From the NCBI RefSeq assembly GCF_011386835.1, contig NC_088791.1:34012998-34076997 (forward strand): a stretch of 64,000 bases of DNA. The letters run 5' to 3'. The DNA comes from Chrysemys picta bellii (Eukaryota; Chordata; Testudines; Emydidae). Shown piece by piece: positions 1 through 9,190 of this stretch. Made by a program: the position numbers and the translations under genes. Numbering within the stretch: position 1 is the first letter of the stretch; each line of letters opens with the position of its first letter. The notes below the pieces were generated by a model. The model did not search any database. It was not told the origin of the DNA and was given only the letters and a program-made list of their open reading frames with translations.

Positions 1-678
1 CTGGTTTGGTGCTCCGGTGACAAGATAGGGATATGGGTTCCGTCTATCGCCCCACCACAGTTAGGGAATCCCATTGCAGCAAAGCCATCCACCAGGACCT
101 GCACATTTCCCAGAGTCACTACCCCTTGATATCAGCAGCTCTTTGATTGCGTTGGCTACTTGGATCACAGCAGCCCCCACAGTAGATTTGCCCACTCTAA
201 ATTGATGCCCAGCTGACCAGTACCTGTCTGGCATTGCAAGCTTCCACAGGGCTATCGCCACTCGCTTCTCAACTGTGAAGGATGCTCTCATCTTCGTATT
301 CTTGTGCTTCAGGGCAGGGGAAAGCAAGTCACAAAGTTCCATGAAAGTGCCCTTACACATGTGAAAGTTTCGCAGCCACTGGGAATCGTCCCAGACATGC
401 AACACTATGCGGTCCCACCAGTCTGTGCTTGTTTCCCAGGCCTAGAATCGGCATTCCATGGCATGAACCTGCCCCATTAACACCATGATGTCCACATTGC
501 TGGGGCCCGTACTTTGAGAGAAGTCTGTGTCCGTGACCTCATCACTCTCGTCACCGTGCTGCCGTCGCCTCCTCGCCTGGTTTTGCTTTTGCAGGTTCTG
601 GGTCTGCATGTACTGCAGGATAATACGCGTGGTGTTTACAGTGCCCATAACTGCAGCGGTGATCTGAGCGGGCTCCAT
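1..678 (-). pseudogene. Harbinger (HARBI1-like) transposase, N-terminal part, broken
   Basis: The protein would cut and join DNA for its own element in the nucleus. The likely start is the MEPAQITAAV methionine at 676-678. The frame then runs through a basic QARRRRQ stretch to an amber codon at 442-444, where a tryptophan is expected before AWETSTDWWD. It continues in the same frame to about 115 with WLRNFHM and KMRASFTVEKRVAIALWKLA, which match the Harbinger transposase N-terminal region. A frameshift near 113-120 follows. The DDE nuclease then begins in another frame, with the first catalytic aspartate in AIDGTHI at codon 42-44. The rest is outside the window. Only one nonsense codon and one frameshift are seen in roughly 220 codons, so decay is modest. 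The product is dead as it stands. Confidence 0.8.
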
Positions 679-792
679 GCTTGCCACGCTATGGCGCCTG
701 CACTGAAAAAAGGTGCGAAACAATTATCTGCTGTTGCTCTGAAGGAGGGAGGGGTGACTGATAACATGGCTTACAGGGTTGGCACACAGAAT

Positions 793-870
793 GACCCCCT
801 CAAGGATTGAACTCAAAACCCTGGGTTTAGCAGGCCAATGCTCAAACCACTGAACTATCCCTCCCCCCAC
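793..870 (-). mobile_element. Cryptodire tRNA-derived SINE, tRNA-like head only
   Basis: On the minus strand this reads a pol III head: GGGATAGTTCAGTGG (box A region) followed by GAGTTCAATCC (box B region). It is the same head found at 2860-2879, 3050-3071 and 29790-29810. The CR1-like tail is missing, so this copy is 3' truncated. It lies inside the Harbinger element and is therefore younger than it. Confidence 0.75.
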
Positions 871-1630
871 TATTCACGCGGGGGGGGGGAGCAAATGAAT
901 ACAAAATAAATCTGGTCTCTTTATTGTTTTGATCCATCTCTCTTATAAATCTTAGGCTGGCAGCAGACGTGCAGTACGACTGCTAGCCATCGTCGTCTCC
1001 TGGCTGCTCACCAGAAGACGGTGCAGTATGACTGCTAGCCATCGTCGTCTCCCATTTATGTCCAGGCACCCCCGACCGACCTCACTGAGGTCGGCTAAAA
1101 GAGCACCCAGGAGATGATGACGACAGCTACCAGTCATACTGCACCGTCTGCTGCCAAAAGGCAATGAGCTGCTGCTGTGTAGCAATGCAGTACCACGTCT
1201 GGCAGCACCCAGGAGAATTACAGTGACCATGAACTGAGCGGGCTCCATGCTTGCCATGGTATGTCGTCTGCACGGATAACCCAGGAAAAACGGCGAGAAA
1301 CAATTTTTTGACATTGCTTTCACAGAGGGAGGGAGGGAGAGGGAAGGGCTGACAACATTTACCCAGAACTATCCGCGACAATGTTTTTGCTCCATCAGGC
1401 ATTGGGAGCTCAACCCAGAATTTCAATGGTTGACGGAGACTGTGGAAACTGTGGGATAGCTACCCACAGTGCAATGCTCCAAAAGTCGACACTAGCCTCG
1501 GTACTGTGGACGCACTCCGCCGACTTAATGGTCTTAAATGAGGACACAAACAATTGACTGTATAAAATTGATTTCTAAAAAATCGACTTCTATAAAGTCG
1601 ACCTAATTTTGTAGTGTAGACATACCCTTA

Positions 1631-2653
1631 GATTCCTTCGAGGTAGACATATATATTAACATAGCAGTTTTTGAAATTTCTCTTTTCTAGGTAATTATGC
1701 TGTGTTTTCCTGCATTCCTTTAACCATCTGGTGAGTAATTTTCTCTCCTTTTCAAAATCAACCATAGCTTTCATGAACACAGGGAAAGAAATCCTGCCTT
1801 CATCAAAGTCAACTGCAGTTTTGCCACTCATTTTAATGGGGCCAGAATTTCACCCATTTTCTTACTGACATAGTTTATTTTGAGTTGGTGTCCGGATTCC
1901 TCACTGTTTACTTCACAACAGCTTCCAATGACTTGTATGAAATACTGGAATTTAGCAGAGTTCAACAAATCACTAAAACATTCACTTACTACTGACATCC
2001 ATTTCCCTTTCATTTCTACTAAAAGAAATCACAAAAGTGCAGGGATGGTCCTAATTGCTGCCCCAGCATAAGTGTATTTTGCTGCTCCTAGTCTTCAGCA
2101 GCACAAAATAAATCCCTGATGAGGTGAAGCAAGATTGAAATAAAAACATTTGAAAAATGATTACAATAAAGGTATTGCATTATCAATTCTGTTAGTAAAG
2201 TCTAAGGAGCCATGAGTATAGAAACTTCAGCATTGCCATATCAGATCAGGTCACAGGGCCAGGTAGTCAAGTATCCCATCTCTAACAGTGCTCCATCAAT
2301 GCTGTTACAGGAATGCCCTAGAAAGGAGATGTCTGTATATCTTAGCAAGTACCTGCTGCTTCAGAAGATGGCGCAAGAATCCATGAAGTAGGCAGTTAGG
2401 GAATAACTTGCTGTCACAGGGTGAGCTGGGCATATAAAGAGTTATGGATCCCAAGTTCTGACCTGTGCTTGAATCAAATGACCAATTTTGATATGATGGC
2501 AGCCCAGAGGCCTGGCACCTCCATCCTCCTGGCCTCAGTTTCCCCTCTGACATCCCAATCAACTCAAACACATACACAGGCATTTTCACCATTCCCATTC
2601 TTGAGGTCTGCTTTATTGCCATTCTGGTTCTATAACATAAGCCTTCCTGTATG
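1631..2653. other. Unassigned stretch right of Harbinger
   Basis: Apart from the palindromic repeat at 1784-1855 I recognise nothing. Open frames here are short (at most about 105 codons) and show no family motif. Confidence 0.5.
1784..1855. repeat. Small palindromic dispersed repeat
   Basis: An imperfect inverted repeat. The left arm GAAATCCTGCCTTCAT pairs with the reverse complement of the right arm, GAAATTCTGGCCCCATT, around a centre rich in CATT/AATG. A related copy is at 11648-11716. It may be a fold-back MITE; no coding content is seen. Confidence 0.45.
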
Positions 2654-2879
2654 AATAAATAAATAAATACATATATATGGAGATATCCCTATCTCATAGA
2701 ACTGGAAGGGACCTGAGTCCAGTCCAGTCCCCTGCCTTCACAGCAAGTAGTGTCCCTGGCAGTTTTTTCCCCTTCTTCTCTTTTTTGCCCCAGATCCCTA
2801 AATGGCACCCTCAAGGATTGAGCTCACAAGGCTGGATTTAGGAGGCCAATGCTCAAACCACTGAGCTATCCCTCCCGCA
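2654..2879 (-). mobile_element. Cryptodire tRNA-derived SINE, near full length
   Basis: Read on the minus strand, the element starts with a tRNA-like head (GGGATAGCTCAGTGG, then GAGCTCAATCC) at 2879. It passes through the GGGGCAAAAAA central region and ends in a CR1-type tail with GGGACTGGACTGGACTC and GGATATCTCC. An A-rich (TTTA)n stretch closes it at about 2654-2672. The CR1-like tail fits mobilisation by CR1 reverse transcriptase. Confidence 0.85.
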
Positions 2880-2884
2880 CTAAA

Positions 2885-3071
2885 ATAATTAATAGCATCA
2901 TAGAATCTCAGGGTTAGAAGGGACCTCAGGAGGTCATCTAGTCCAACCCCCTGCTCAAAGCAGGACCAATTCCCAGACAGATTTTTGCCCCAGATGGCCC
3001 CTTCAAGAATTGAGCTTACACCCCTGGGTTTAGCAGGCCAATGCTCAAACCACTGAGCTATCCCTCCCCCG
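2885..3071 (-). mobile_element. Cryptodire SINE, second copy with a different CR1-like tail
   Basis: It has the same minus-strand tRNA-like head as the copy to its left (GGGATAGCTCAGTGG at about 3053-3067). The tail at about 2897-2985 instead matches another CR1 3' end, with GACTAGATGACCTCC-type sequence and ATTCTATGAT at the end; compare 45620-45702. Two SINEs lie head to tail about 5 bp apart, suggesting repeated insertion at an A-rich tail. Confidence 0.8.
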
Positions 3072-3245
3072 CTGCACATCCCTTGGCCTGCGCCACTTCC
3101 TGCAGCCCCCACTGGCCTGGAACGGTGAACCACAGCCAGTGGGAGCTGCGATCAGCCAAACCTGCAGACACTGCAGGTAAACAAACCATTGCAGCCCACC
3201 GGCGGATTTCCCTGACGGGCCACGTGCCAAAGGTTGCCAATCCCT
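3072..3245. mobile_element. hAT MITE, right half only
   Basis: It matches the right half of the complete MITE at 37326-37649, including CAGGTAAACAAACC, GATTTCCCTGAC and the terminus GCCAAAGGTTGCCAATCCCTG. The left half is absent and the SINE abuts the break, so part of the element was lost at or after the SINE insertion. Confidence 0.75.
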
Positions 3246-3253
3246 GCTCTAGC

Positions 3254-4556
3254 ATGTAAACTATTCCCCCTTGAGTTATATGAGTCTCTTAGCTAGCCGC
3301 TCCTGAATTATATTGCAGAGTGATGCCAGCAAATTCCCAGTCCGAGATTTGTCCCCAGAAATGTGCATCTTGTACTGCCCAAGTCTTTCCTTCTGGACAA
3401 TACAAGCTCATAGAAAGTCCATCATTTCATTAAGAGAAAATGAATGCACAAATCTTGTTATCCCAAATGAAGTTTCCCAAACACTTCAATCCAAACTCAC
3501 TGCTTTAAATAAAATAAAGCAAGTTTATTATCTACAGAAAGATTTTAAGTGATTACAATCAATGAGGCACAAGAGTCAGAATTGGTTACAAAGAAATAAA
3601 AGGTAAAACACAACTAATCTCTAACTTGGTCTAAATAAATTCAAAGCAAAATATCTCTCTCCCCATGTGTTCTTTTGCAGTCTTACTGGATGGATGCTTT
3701 CCTCCCCCAGTCCAATGCTCCTTTCCTTCTCCTTCAGGCATTGTGGATGTCATGGGTAGGGAAAAAGGGAGGAGAGGGTGATTTGGAGCCTCTGTTCCTC
3801 ATTTTTATATTTTTTCCTCCTCCTTGAGAATCATCTCCCACTAAGGTTCAGGAGACAGCAAGTCTGTTTGTCAAGATGTAAGTTTCTCACTCACACCCTT
3901 CTTCCTGCCAAAGAATGGTCGCTTAACCAGATAACAGTTCATTTGATTGACACCTGACTAAGGCACTGGCTAGCCTTTTCTCTTTGGGAACTGTAGCAGG
4001 GTGCTGGTGCAAACAGAAATAGATTGGGGCTGGTGAAACAGACCTGATGCCTGGCCTGGGGACTGACTCCACCTGCGGGCCTAACAAGCCAGCAGTTAAA
4101 AGGGCTGGGAGCCAGAAGAAAAGCCCAGCCAGGGAAAGGTCAGTCTCCTAGCTGTGGGCTGACTGTAGGAAAAGAGGGAACTAACCCTGTAAGCCTTGTA
4201 TATAGCTCAATACTGGTGGTGGGAGAACTGTGTGTGTGTGTAAATAAAGCCACTGGTGCTACATAACTGGAAACCTTTATTTGGATAGCCAGCGGGCTCA
4301 GGAAGAGGGGCAGGGCAGGGAACCTGTCACAGGAACTATTTTGAAGTTGTTTCCCTACACTTGGAACATGTCTCAATAAAGTCATACAGTTGTATCATAT
4401 AGCTTTATGTACAATGCTACCACACATTTTACCAGGGCAATAATGTTCAGTAGAGTATGAGCTTTCAAATGATACCTCACAAGACATACTTTGAACAAGA
4501 TTTAGCATAGTTTTGTAAAAGTGGTGAACATAAGGATACATACTGTCCCAATCACA
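3254..4556 (-). mobile_element. Probable LTR-retroelement remnant, split by a solo LTR
   Basis: On the minus strand the right edge reads TGTGATTGGGACAG, an LTR-like TG start. Sequence on either side of the solo LTR at 3992-4331 joins cleanly across a GGAAC duplication, so both halves belonged to one older unit. The composition and general sequence resemble a long dispersed turtle LTR that I recall. The left edge and a target duplication for the outer unit were not found, so the class is uncertain. Confidence 0.35.
3992..4331 (+). mobile_element. Solo LTR (endogenous retrovirus type), 340 bp
   Basis: It starts TGTAGCAGGG and ends CCTGTCACA. It is flanked by a perfect 5-bp duplication GGAAC (3987-3991 and 4332-4336). 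An AATAAA polyadenylation signal lies at about 4242. No internal retroviral genes are present, so this is the product of LTR-LTR recombination. The 5-bp duplication fits ERVL-like or gypsy-like integrases. Confidence 0.8.
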
Positions 4557-5544
4557 GATCAGCTTTTGCTGACTAGTGTCACTTGCTGTCTTCAGATGAA
4601 GCCTCTAGATTAATCATCTTCTCCGTTCCAGCCCATTTCTTATTTTCATAAACTATTGTAAGGCTGAAAAAGTAAATGCAATCATGTGTGCACTCTTATG
4701 AATACAATTATAGCACAGACTAACTCTCCACTCTGCTAGCAGAAAAATTAGCTATGTGATTCTGAGCTTAGTGACATCAAAGTTACCTGAGATTTACACC
4801 ATAGCCAAGACCATGTCTGTCAGATTTGGCTTAGTTGCACCAGTGTACATCTAAAGTAAATCCATTGACACTAACTGGATTCATATTTGGGTAGCAGCAC
4901 TGAATCATCTCTTTCACATTGACTTTTAAAAGTATTCTCAGACTTTAAGAAGGACCGTCTATGCTGCCATTCTCCTTTTCAATATATCCAGGAAGAAGTA
5001 GACACAGTAGGGACATTTTTAAAAAAAAGATTTAATCATGTTTAAATGAGTGTGACTCTACCACAGACTGAAGGACATTGGAGGAGTTGAATGCCTGTCA
5101 CTGCATTGGTCACACTGATCGTTTAAACTCAAGCAGCTTTGACTGTACCATCAGTTCATTTAAGTTGGCTGTGGCTTGGGGAGAACTCAACCATTTCATA
5201 AAGCTGTCTTTTCAATCAAACAACTTTTATTTCAAAACTCAGCTCCAATCTGGAAAAAATGTTTAATTACATACTTCAGTGCACTTCAGAATAGCAACAG
5301 GCCTTTGTTAATCACCATTGCAAGCCCTCATACACCACTGAGATTCATGATCATCATTTTAAGATGAACTAAATCCATGATAAAGGGATTAGAATTCATG
5401 CAGGGCCCATTCAGTTTGGGAAGTGCCTATAATAGCTAAAGCAAAAGCAGATCCTTAAGTTCCACTTTGAGCATAATGCTGCTGGTAGAGATGTACAAGC
5501 TACCTGGTTATACATAATATTTAGGCACCATCAAAAATATGGGG
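4557..5544. other. Unassigned AT-rich stretch
   Basis: No gene is seen. At about 4838-4898 there is a weak partial copy of a palindromic repeat also found at 37851-37924 and 38521-38612 (CACCAGTGTACATCT then AACTGGATTC). The rest is not recognised. Confidence 0.4.
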
Positions 5545-6181
5545 TGTCATGGGGTGCAGCACTCACCACTGGTCTGGCGCCTCTTTCTAGTCACTCTGGG
5601 GATTAGCTCTTGAGGTCAACACCCCCATCTGCAGTTTGCACACTGTCTCTCTCTCTCTGGTCTGCAGACCCTCTCTCAGCCCCAGAAACTACTGCATCCT
5701 CTTCATGGCTCAGTGTTCCTTCACCTTCTGGGGTAGCAAAGTCCCTTCTCCCAGGGTTCTAGGCAGTCTTCCCTTCTACTGCCTCAGTGACACTCCCGCA
5801 GTGGCTGGTAGGGGAACCCGGGCCCACCCTCTACTCCGGGTTCCAATCCAGAGACCCTCAACTGGCCTTTCTTCTCTCAGCCCTCACTTCTCCTTCCCTG
5901 AACTGCTTCCTACCACACCTAGTTCCCTTCTCACTCTGGGTGTACCAGCTCCTAAGCCCTGCTCCCTGTTCCCAGGAAGTGACTGTTGCCATCCTCAGCA
6001 GCCCCATTTGTTGCCAACTACCTGGCTTTAAACAGGCCCCGCCTGTTCCTGCATATCTGAGCCTGCTCTCAATTAGTTGCCTGGTCCTTGTTTCTCCTCC
6101 AGGTGCAGTCTGTGGAGTTAATTGGCCTGCCTGGTCATCTTAACCCATTCTGATACTGTGTAGAATGGACACCCTATCACA
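5545..6181 (-). mobile_element. Solo LTR, 637 bp, GC-rich
   Basis: On the plus strand it begins TGTCATGGGGTGCAG and ends GGACACCCTATCACA, with GGGG on both sides (5541-5544 and 6182-6185). On the minus strand it starts TGTGATAGGGTGTCC, a common LTR start. Two overlapping plus-strand open frames of 118-131 codons run through it. They are proline- and serine-rich by composition and show no domain. No internal retroelement genes are next to it. Confidence 0.65.
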
Positions 6182-6833
6182 GGGGGTTCTCGGTAATTTG
6201 AAGGCATAATATTGTTATATACTTCTCATATATGGTAAATTGCAGGGCTGCTACTTGCATGTCAGCTTCAATTTTATATAGAGAGATGAAAAGACGTGTT
6301 CTCTTTAAGGTACTTTAATGCACTGTCAGGTATGGCTGTTACCAGTTCAGGTAAGGAATGTTGTCCACGGCACCACCTAGTGGCAGAATATTATAATATG
6401 GTTTTAGTGTTCCATCACATATTTTACTAACCATGCCAGAACCTCTACACAGCCATGTTTTTCACATTATTTTTCAGAAGTGATGCCTATCCAAAATAGT
6501 ACTTCTCCGAATCACCAGGCTGTATTGGGAAACTAGGGCCAGGCTGTGTTTCTTAAATATCACAGGGTGGTTGTCTAGTGTGTCCAAGAGGACATCCTGT
6601 AGATTTTTTTTAAAACCTCTTCCCCGTATACTTAGATTTAGAAAAATAATTATGATAGACAGTGAGTTTTTGGAGATATCATGTTAGTGTGTTCTGATTA
6701 CTATAGAAATTCATGCTGGGAAATTCACACAGTGTGGGTTCATAATTTCGCAGTGGAACTAAACTTTCTGCCATCTGAGTTCCCAGTTAAGGCTAACTGT
6801 CAGAGAGAACTTGAAATGTAGTTTGCTCATAAT

Positions 6834-6908
6834 CCTTAGTCCTGCATCAGTGCAGGGGACTGAACTAGATGACCTATTGAGATCCTTTCCAGTCGTACAT
6901 TTCTATGA
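6834..6908 (+). mobile_element. CR1 LINE 3' tail fragment
   Basis: It contains the CR1 3' signature GTGCAGGGGACTGAACTAGATGACC broken over two motifs (GTGCAGGGGACTG, then CTAGATGACC), followed by CCTTTCCAG and ending in ATTTCTATGA. It is 5' truncated, as most CR1 copies are. Confidence 0.7.
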
Positions 6909-7858
6909 AAGAGATCAACCAAACTGCAGAGACACATGAGAAGAAAGAGCAGGTAAGGTTTAGCAGCAATAAAATCTTTGTTAAGTTGTCAGGAGCATTA
7001 TGCATCATGGGAGTGGGAGGCAAGCAGTGCAGGAGCACTGTCAACTACTGAACTAAATTGGAAAGTGGCTGAGAGAACACAGCAAGGCCTGTAGGGAGGA
7101 AGAAAGCCTGGTAGCTGGCAGACAGAGAGAACTAGTGGCTGTGAGAATATCATACCTCTTGATACAAAGAGAGCAGGAAAAAGAGAGAGCTTGGACCCTG
7201 GAAGCCAACAGAACAATGGTGGCCTTAAGGTGAAAAATAAAATCTAAAACTCACTACCAAAAAATCAGCACTCTCTAATTCTGATATGTTTATTTACAAA
7301 TTTTATGTCTTGTACAAAGAACATATCTGATTTTAACTAATATAGCGTCCTGTGTAAAAAGAAAAGATTCTGAAAATTCTAACACCTCTTGAATTGTAGG
7401 AGAAATTCTTCAAGCCAAGTTGTGAATAGCTCTTGTGTTGGTCTGTAGGCATGGAGGAGCACACAATACAATCTTCTCCCCACTCTAGTGTGGTTGCACA
7501 AAGGCCATCCAGGACAGCAGTCCCTGTCTTCCCTGCATTCTGGAACAGTTTAGTCCCACTTCTCCATGGGGACCAAAATTCTGGAAATTGGGAAGGGAGA
7601 AACTCTTGGCTGGATTAAGTCATAAACGTCTGAGGTCAATGTTTTGTCCCCCACCCCCATTCCTAGAATTGTGCAATGATGTTAGACTCTCAGCTTTCAC
7701 ATAATAACTTGCATAGTATATTTCTAGCCCTCATGATTACAAACCTACCTTGCTAATGTGAAGCATTGTAACTGATCCAGAGATGTTTTCCTGGGTCTGC
7801 AGACAGTTTGAATGAGTATATTTGTGAGGTGTGACCTGCCCCACTTATCTTGCTGGGG
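6909..7858. other. Unassigned stretch
   Basis: No gene or repeat is recognised. The purine-rich part at about 6990-7230 has LTR-like composition, but no ends or target duplication were found. Confidence 0.4.
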
Positions 7859-8343
7859 TGGGATGCCAACTTTCCAATTTTTCAAAACCGGATACTACAG
7901 GACCCCTTGTCACTCACTTCCACCCAGCCTCGTCGCTCACTCCCCACAAAGTCATTTGTTCTCCCCTTCCCCAGAACTCACGGGCAGAGCTGAGCTGGGA
8001 GGAGCTGACGTGGAGCCTACCTGCCTGCCCAATTAGCGGAGGGGGGGTGTTGGTCCCTATAGCAAGGGCTGGAGAGAGCCAGGGCCCTGTGAGTCTGAGA
8101 AGGCAGGAAGGACTGTCATGGGCAGTGAACCAAGCCATTAGACCCGCTCCTCAAATGCCATGTGCTGTCAGGATCCCTCCTCCTCCAGCAGCTGCTGCTT
8201 TTCCCACCCTCCCAGTGACGGAGGCTGATTGCGGTTACTGCAGTAATCAGACGTTTGGTGTCCAGTCACCGGTACTGACCAGACACTGTGCAGGTCCCCT
8301 TTCGACTGTACTTTCTGTTCAAAAACTGGACACCTGGCAACCC
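7859..8343. mobile_element. DNA-transposon MITE, probable hAT type
   Basis: The left end GGGATGCCAACTTTCCAATT and the right end, read in reverse as GGGTTGCCAGGTGTCC, are inverted copies. Inside each is a TTTTTCAAAA or TTTTTGAACA block (7880s and 8320s). The middle is GC-rich. A 176-codon open frame spans nearly the whole element but has no domain and follows composition only. The flanking 8-mers TGCTGGGG and TACTGGCA are only a weak duplication. Confidence 0.55.
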
Positions 8344-9057
8344 TACTGGCATGAGCTCTAAACCTCATTGACAATACATGACTGTGTCAACCATTTTGCT
8401 GGGGCTAGCAAGAGTCCCCTATACACAGAATCCTCTCATTGAATGGCTAAGTCCTCTCTCCTGAAAATGCCACCTGAAGACAGGGAGAGTGTTCAAGGGA
8501 GAAGGGAGACCCCAGTCTGCTCAAAGAGGTATTGTAGTGTGCCCCTGCCCTAGCTCAATAGTTGACCCCTTGCACTACAGGGGAACAATGTGGGGGGTGT
8601 TGACCCTGGATTGCTTCGACGTAGCCTTGAAGGTATTGGGACAAGATGGGGTCATGTCACTGTCACCTCTTTGCACTCACCCTTAGACCAGGACCAGTGC
8701 AAAAGGATAAGCAATTTGTGGCAGTCTAATGGCTGGTGCAAAATGCATAACCCCTTTGCATACAAATTGTGACTTATGCAGGCAAAAATCACCATGGGGA
8801 TAGTCTCTGCTCCACCCTCTATAAAGGAAAGTGACTTAAAATGACATGATCTAGCCCAGAAGATTTTACAAAATTAAAACCATCCTTCCCCATATGTGAG
8901 TCTTCTACTGCAGGCTTCTAATCAGCCGAGATGAGAATATAGCTCTCACGTCCAAAACACAATTTGGAGGATACTGTCATTTCTGATTAAATGAAGCTAC
9001 AAAATACAAAGGAGGAGCAAATTATAGCCTTGCATGCTGGGAATCATCAACAACAAT
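8344..9057. other. Unassigned stretch
   Basis: No gene or repeat is recognised. Confidence 0.4.
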
Positions 9058-9190
9058 ATTAATAATTATATAGCAATTCACTTCAGTGACTTAACAATTA
9101 ATAATCCACAAACCATTCATGTTAAGGATTAGTCCCATTTTACAGATGGGGAAACTGAAGCAGGTGGGTGAAGTGTCTTGATGAAAACTC
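9058..9190 (-). mobile_element. MIR-like CORE-SINE fragment
   Basis: It holds the diagnostic CCCATTTTACAGATGGGGAA then ACTGAAGCAGG block of amniote MIR/CORE-SINEs at about 9133-9166, with diverged flanks. It is old and has no clear ends. Strand was assigned by comparison with the copy at 44195-44390, whose CCATCTGTAAAATGGG is the reverse complement. Confidence 0.6.

Larger units (their letters stand above)
1..1627 (-). mobile_element. PIF/Harbinger DNA transposon, left end outside window
   Basis: The right terminus reads GTAGTGTAGACATACCC and is followed by TTA at 1628-1630, the usual Harbinger target triplet. On the minus strand this gives the GGGTATGTCTACACTAC end seen on other elements here. 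Internal sequence at 1480-1610 repeats the GTCGAC/AATCGA motif typical of these turtle Harbingers. The transposase gene lies at 1-678 on the minus strand. The stretch at about 950-1330 holds a diverged second reading region with a repeated GCTAGCCATCGTCGTCTC motif (about 982-1050), which I could not assign; a Myb/SANT partner protein would be expected in this family but is not shown. The other terminus is beyond position 1. A SINE sits inside at 793-870. Confidence 0.85.

Noticed and set aside
793..870. A tRNA gene
   Set aside because: The box A and box B-like words belong to the SINE head, which also recurs with CR1-like tails at 2654-3071 and 29600-29810; no cloverleaf is apparent.
5636..6143. 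Two proline/serine-rich open frames (131 and 118 codons)
   Set aside because: They lie inside a solo LTR, on the strand opposite to its likely direction, with no motif.
7831..8361. 176-codon open frame
   Set aside because: It coincides with a MITE (7859-8343) and has no domain.
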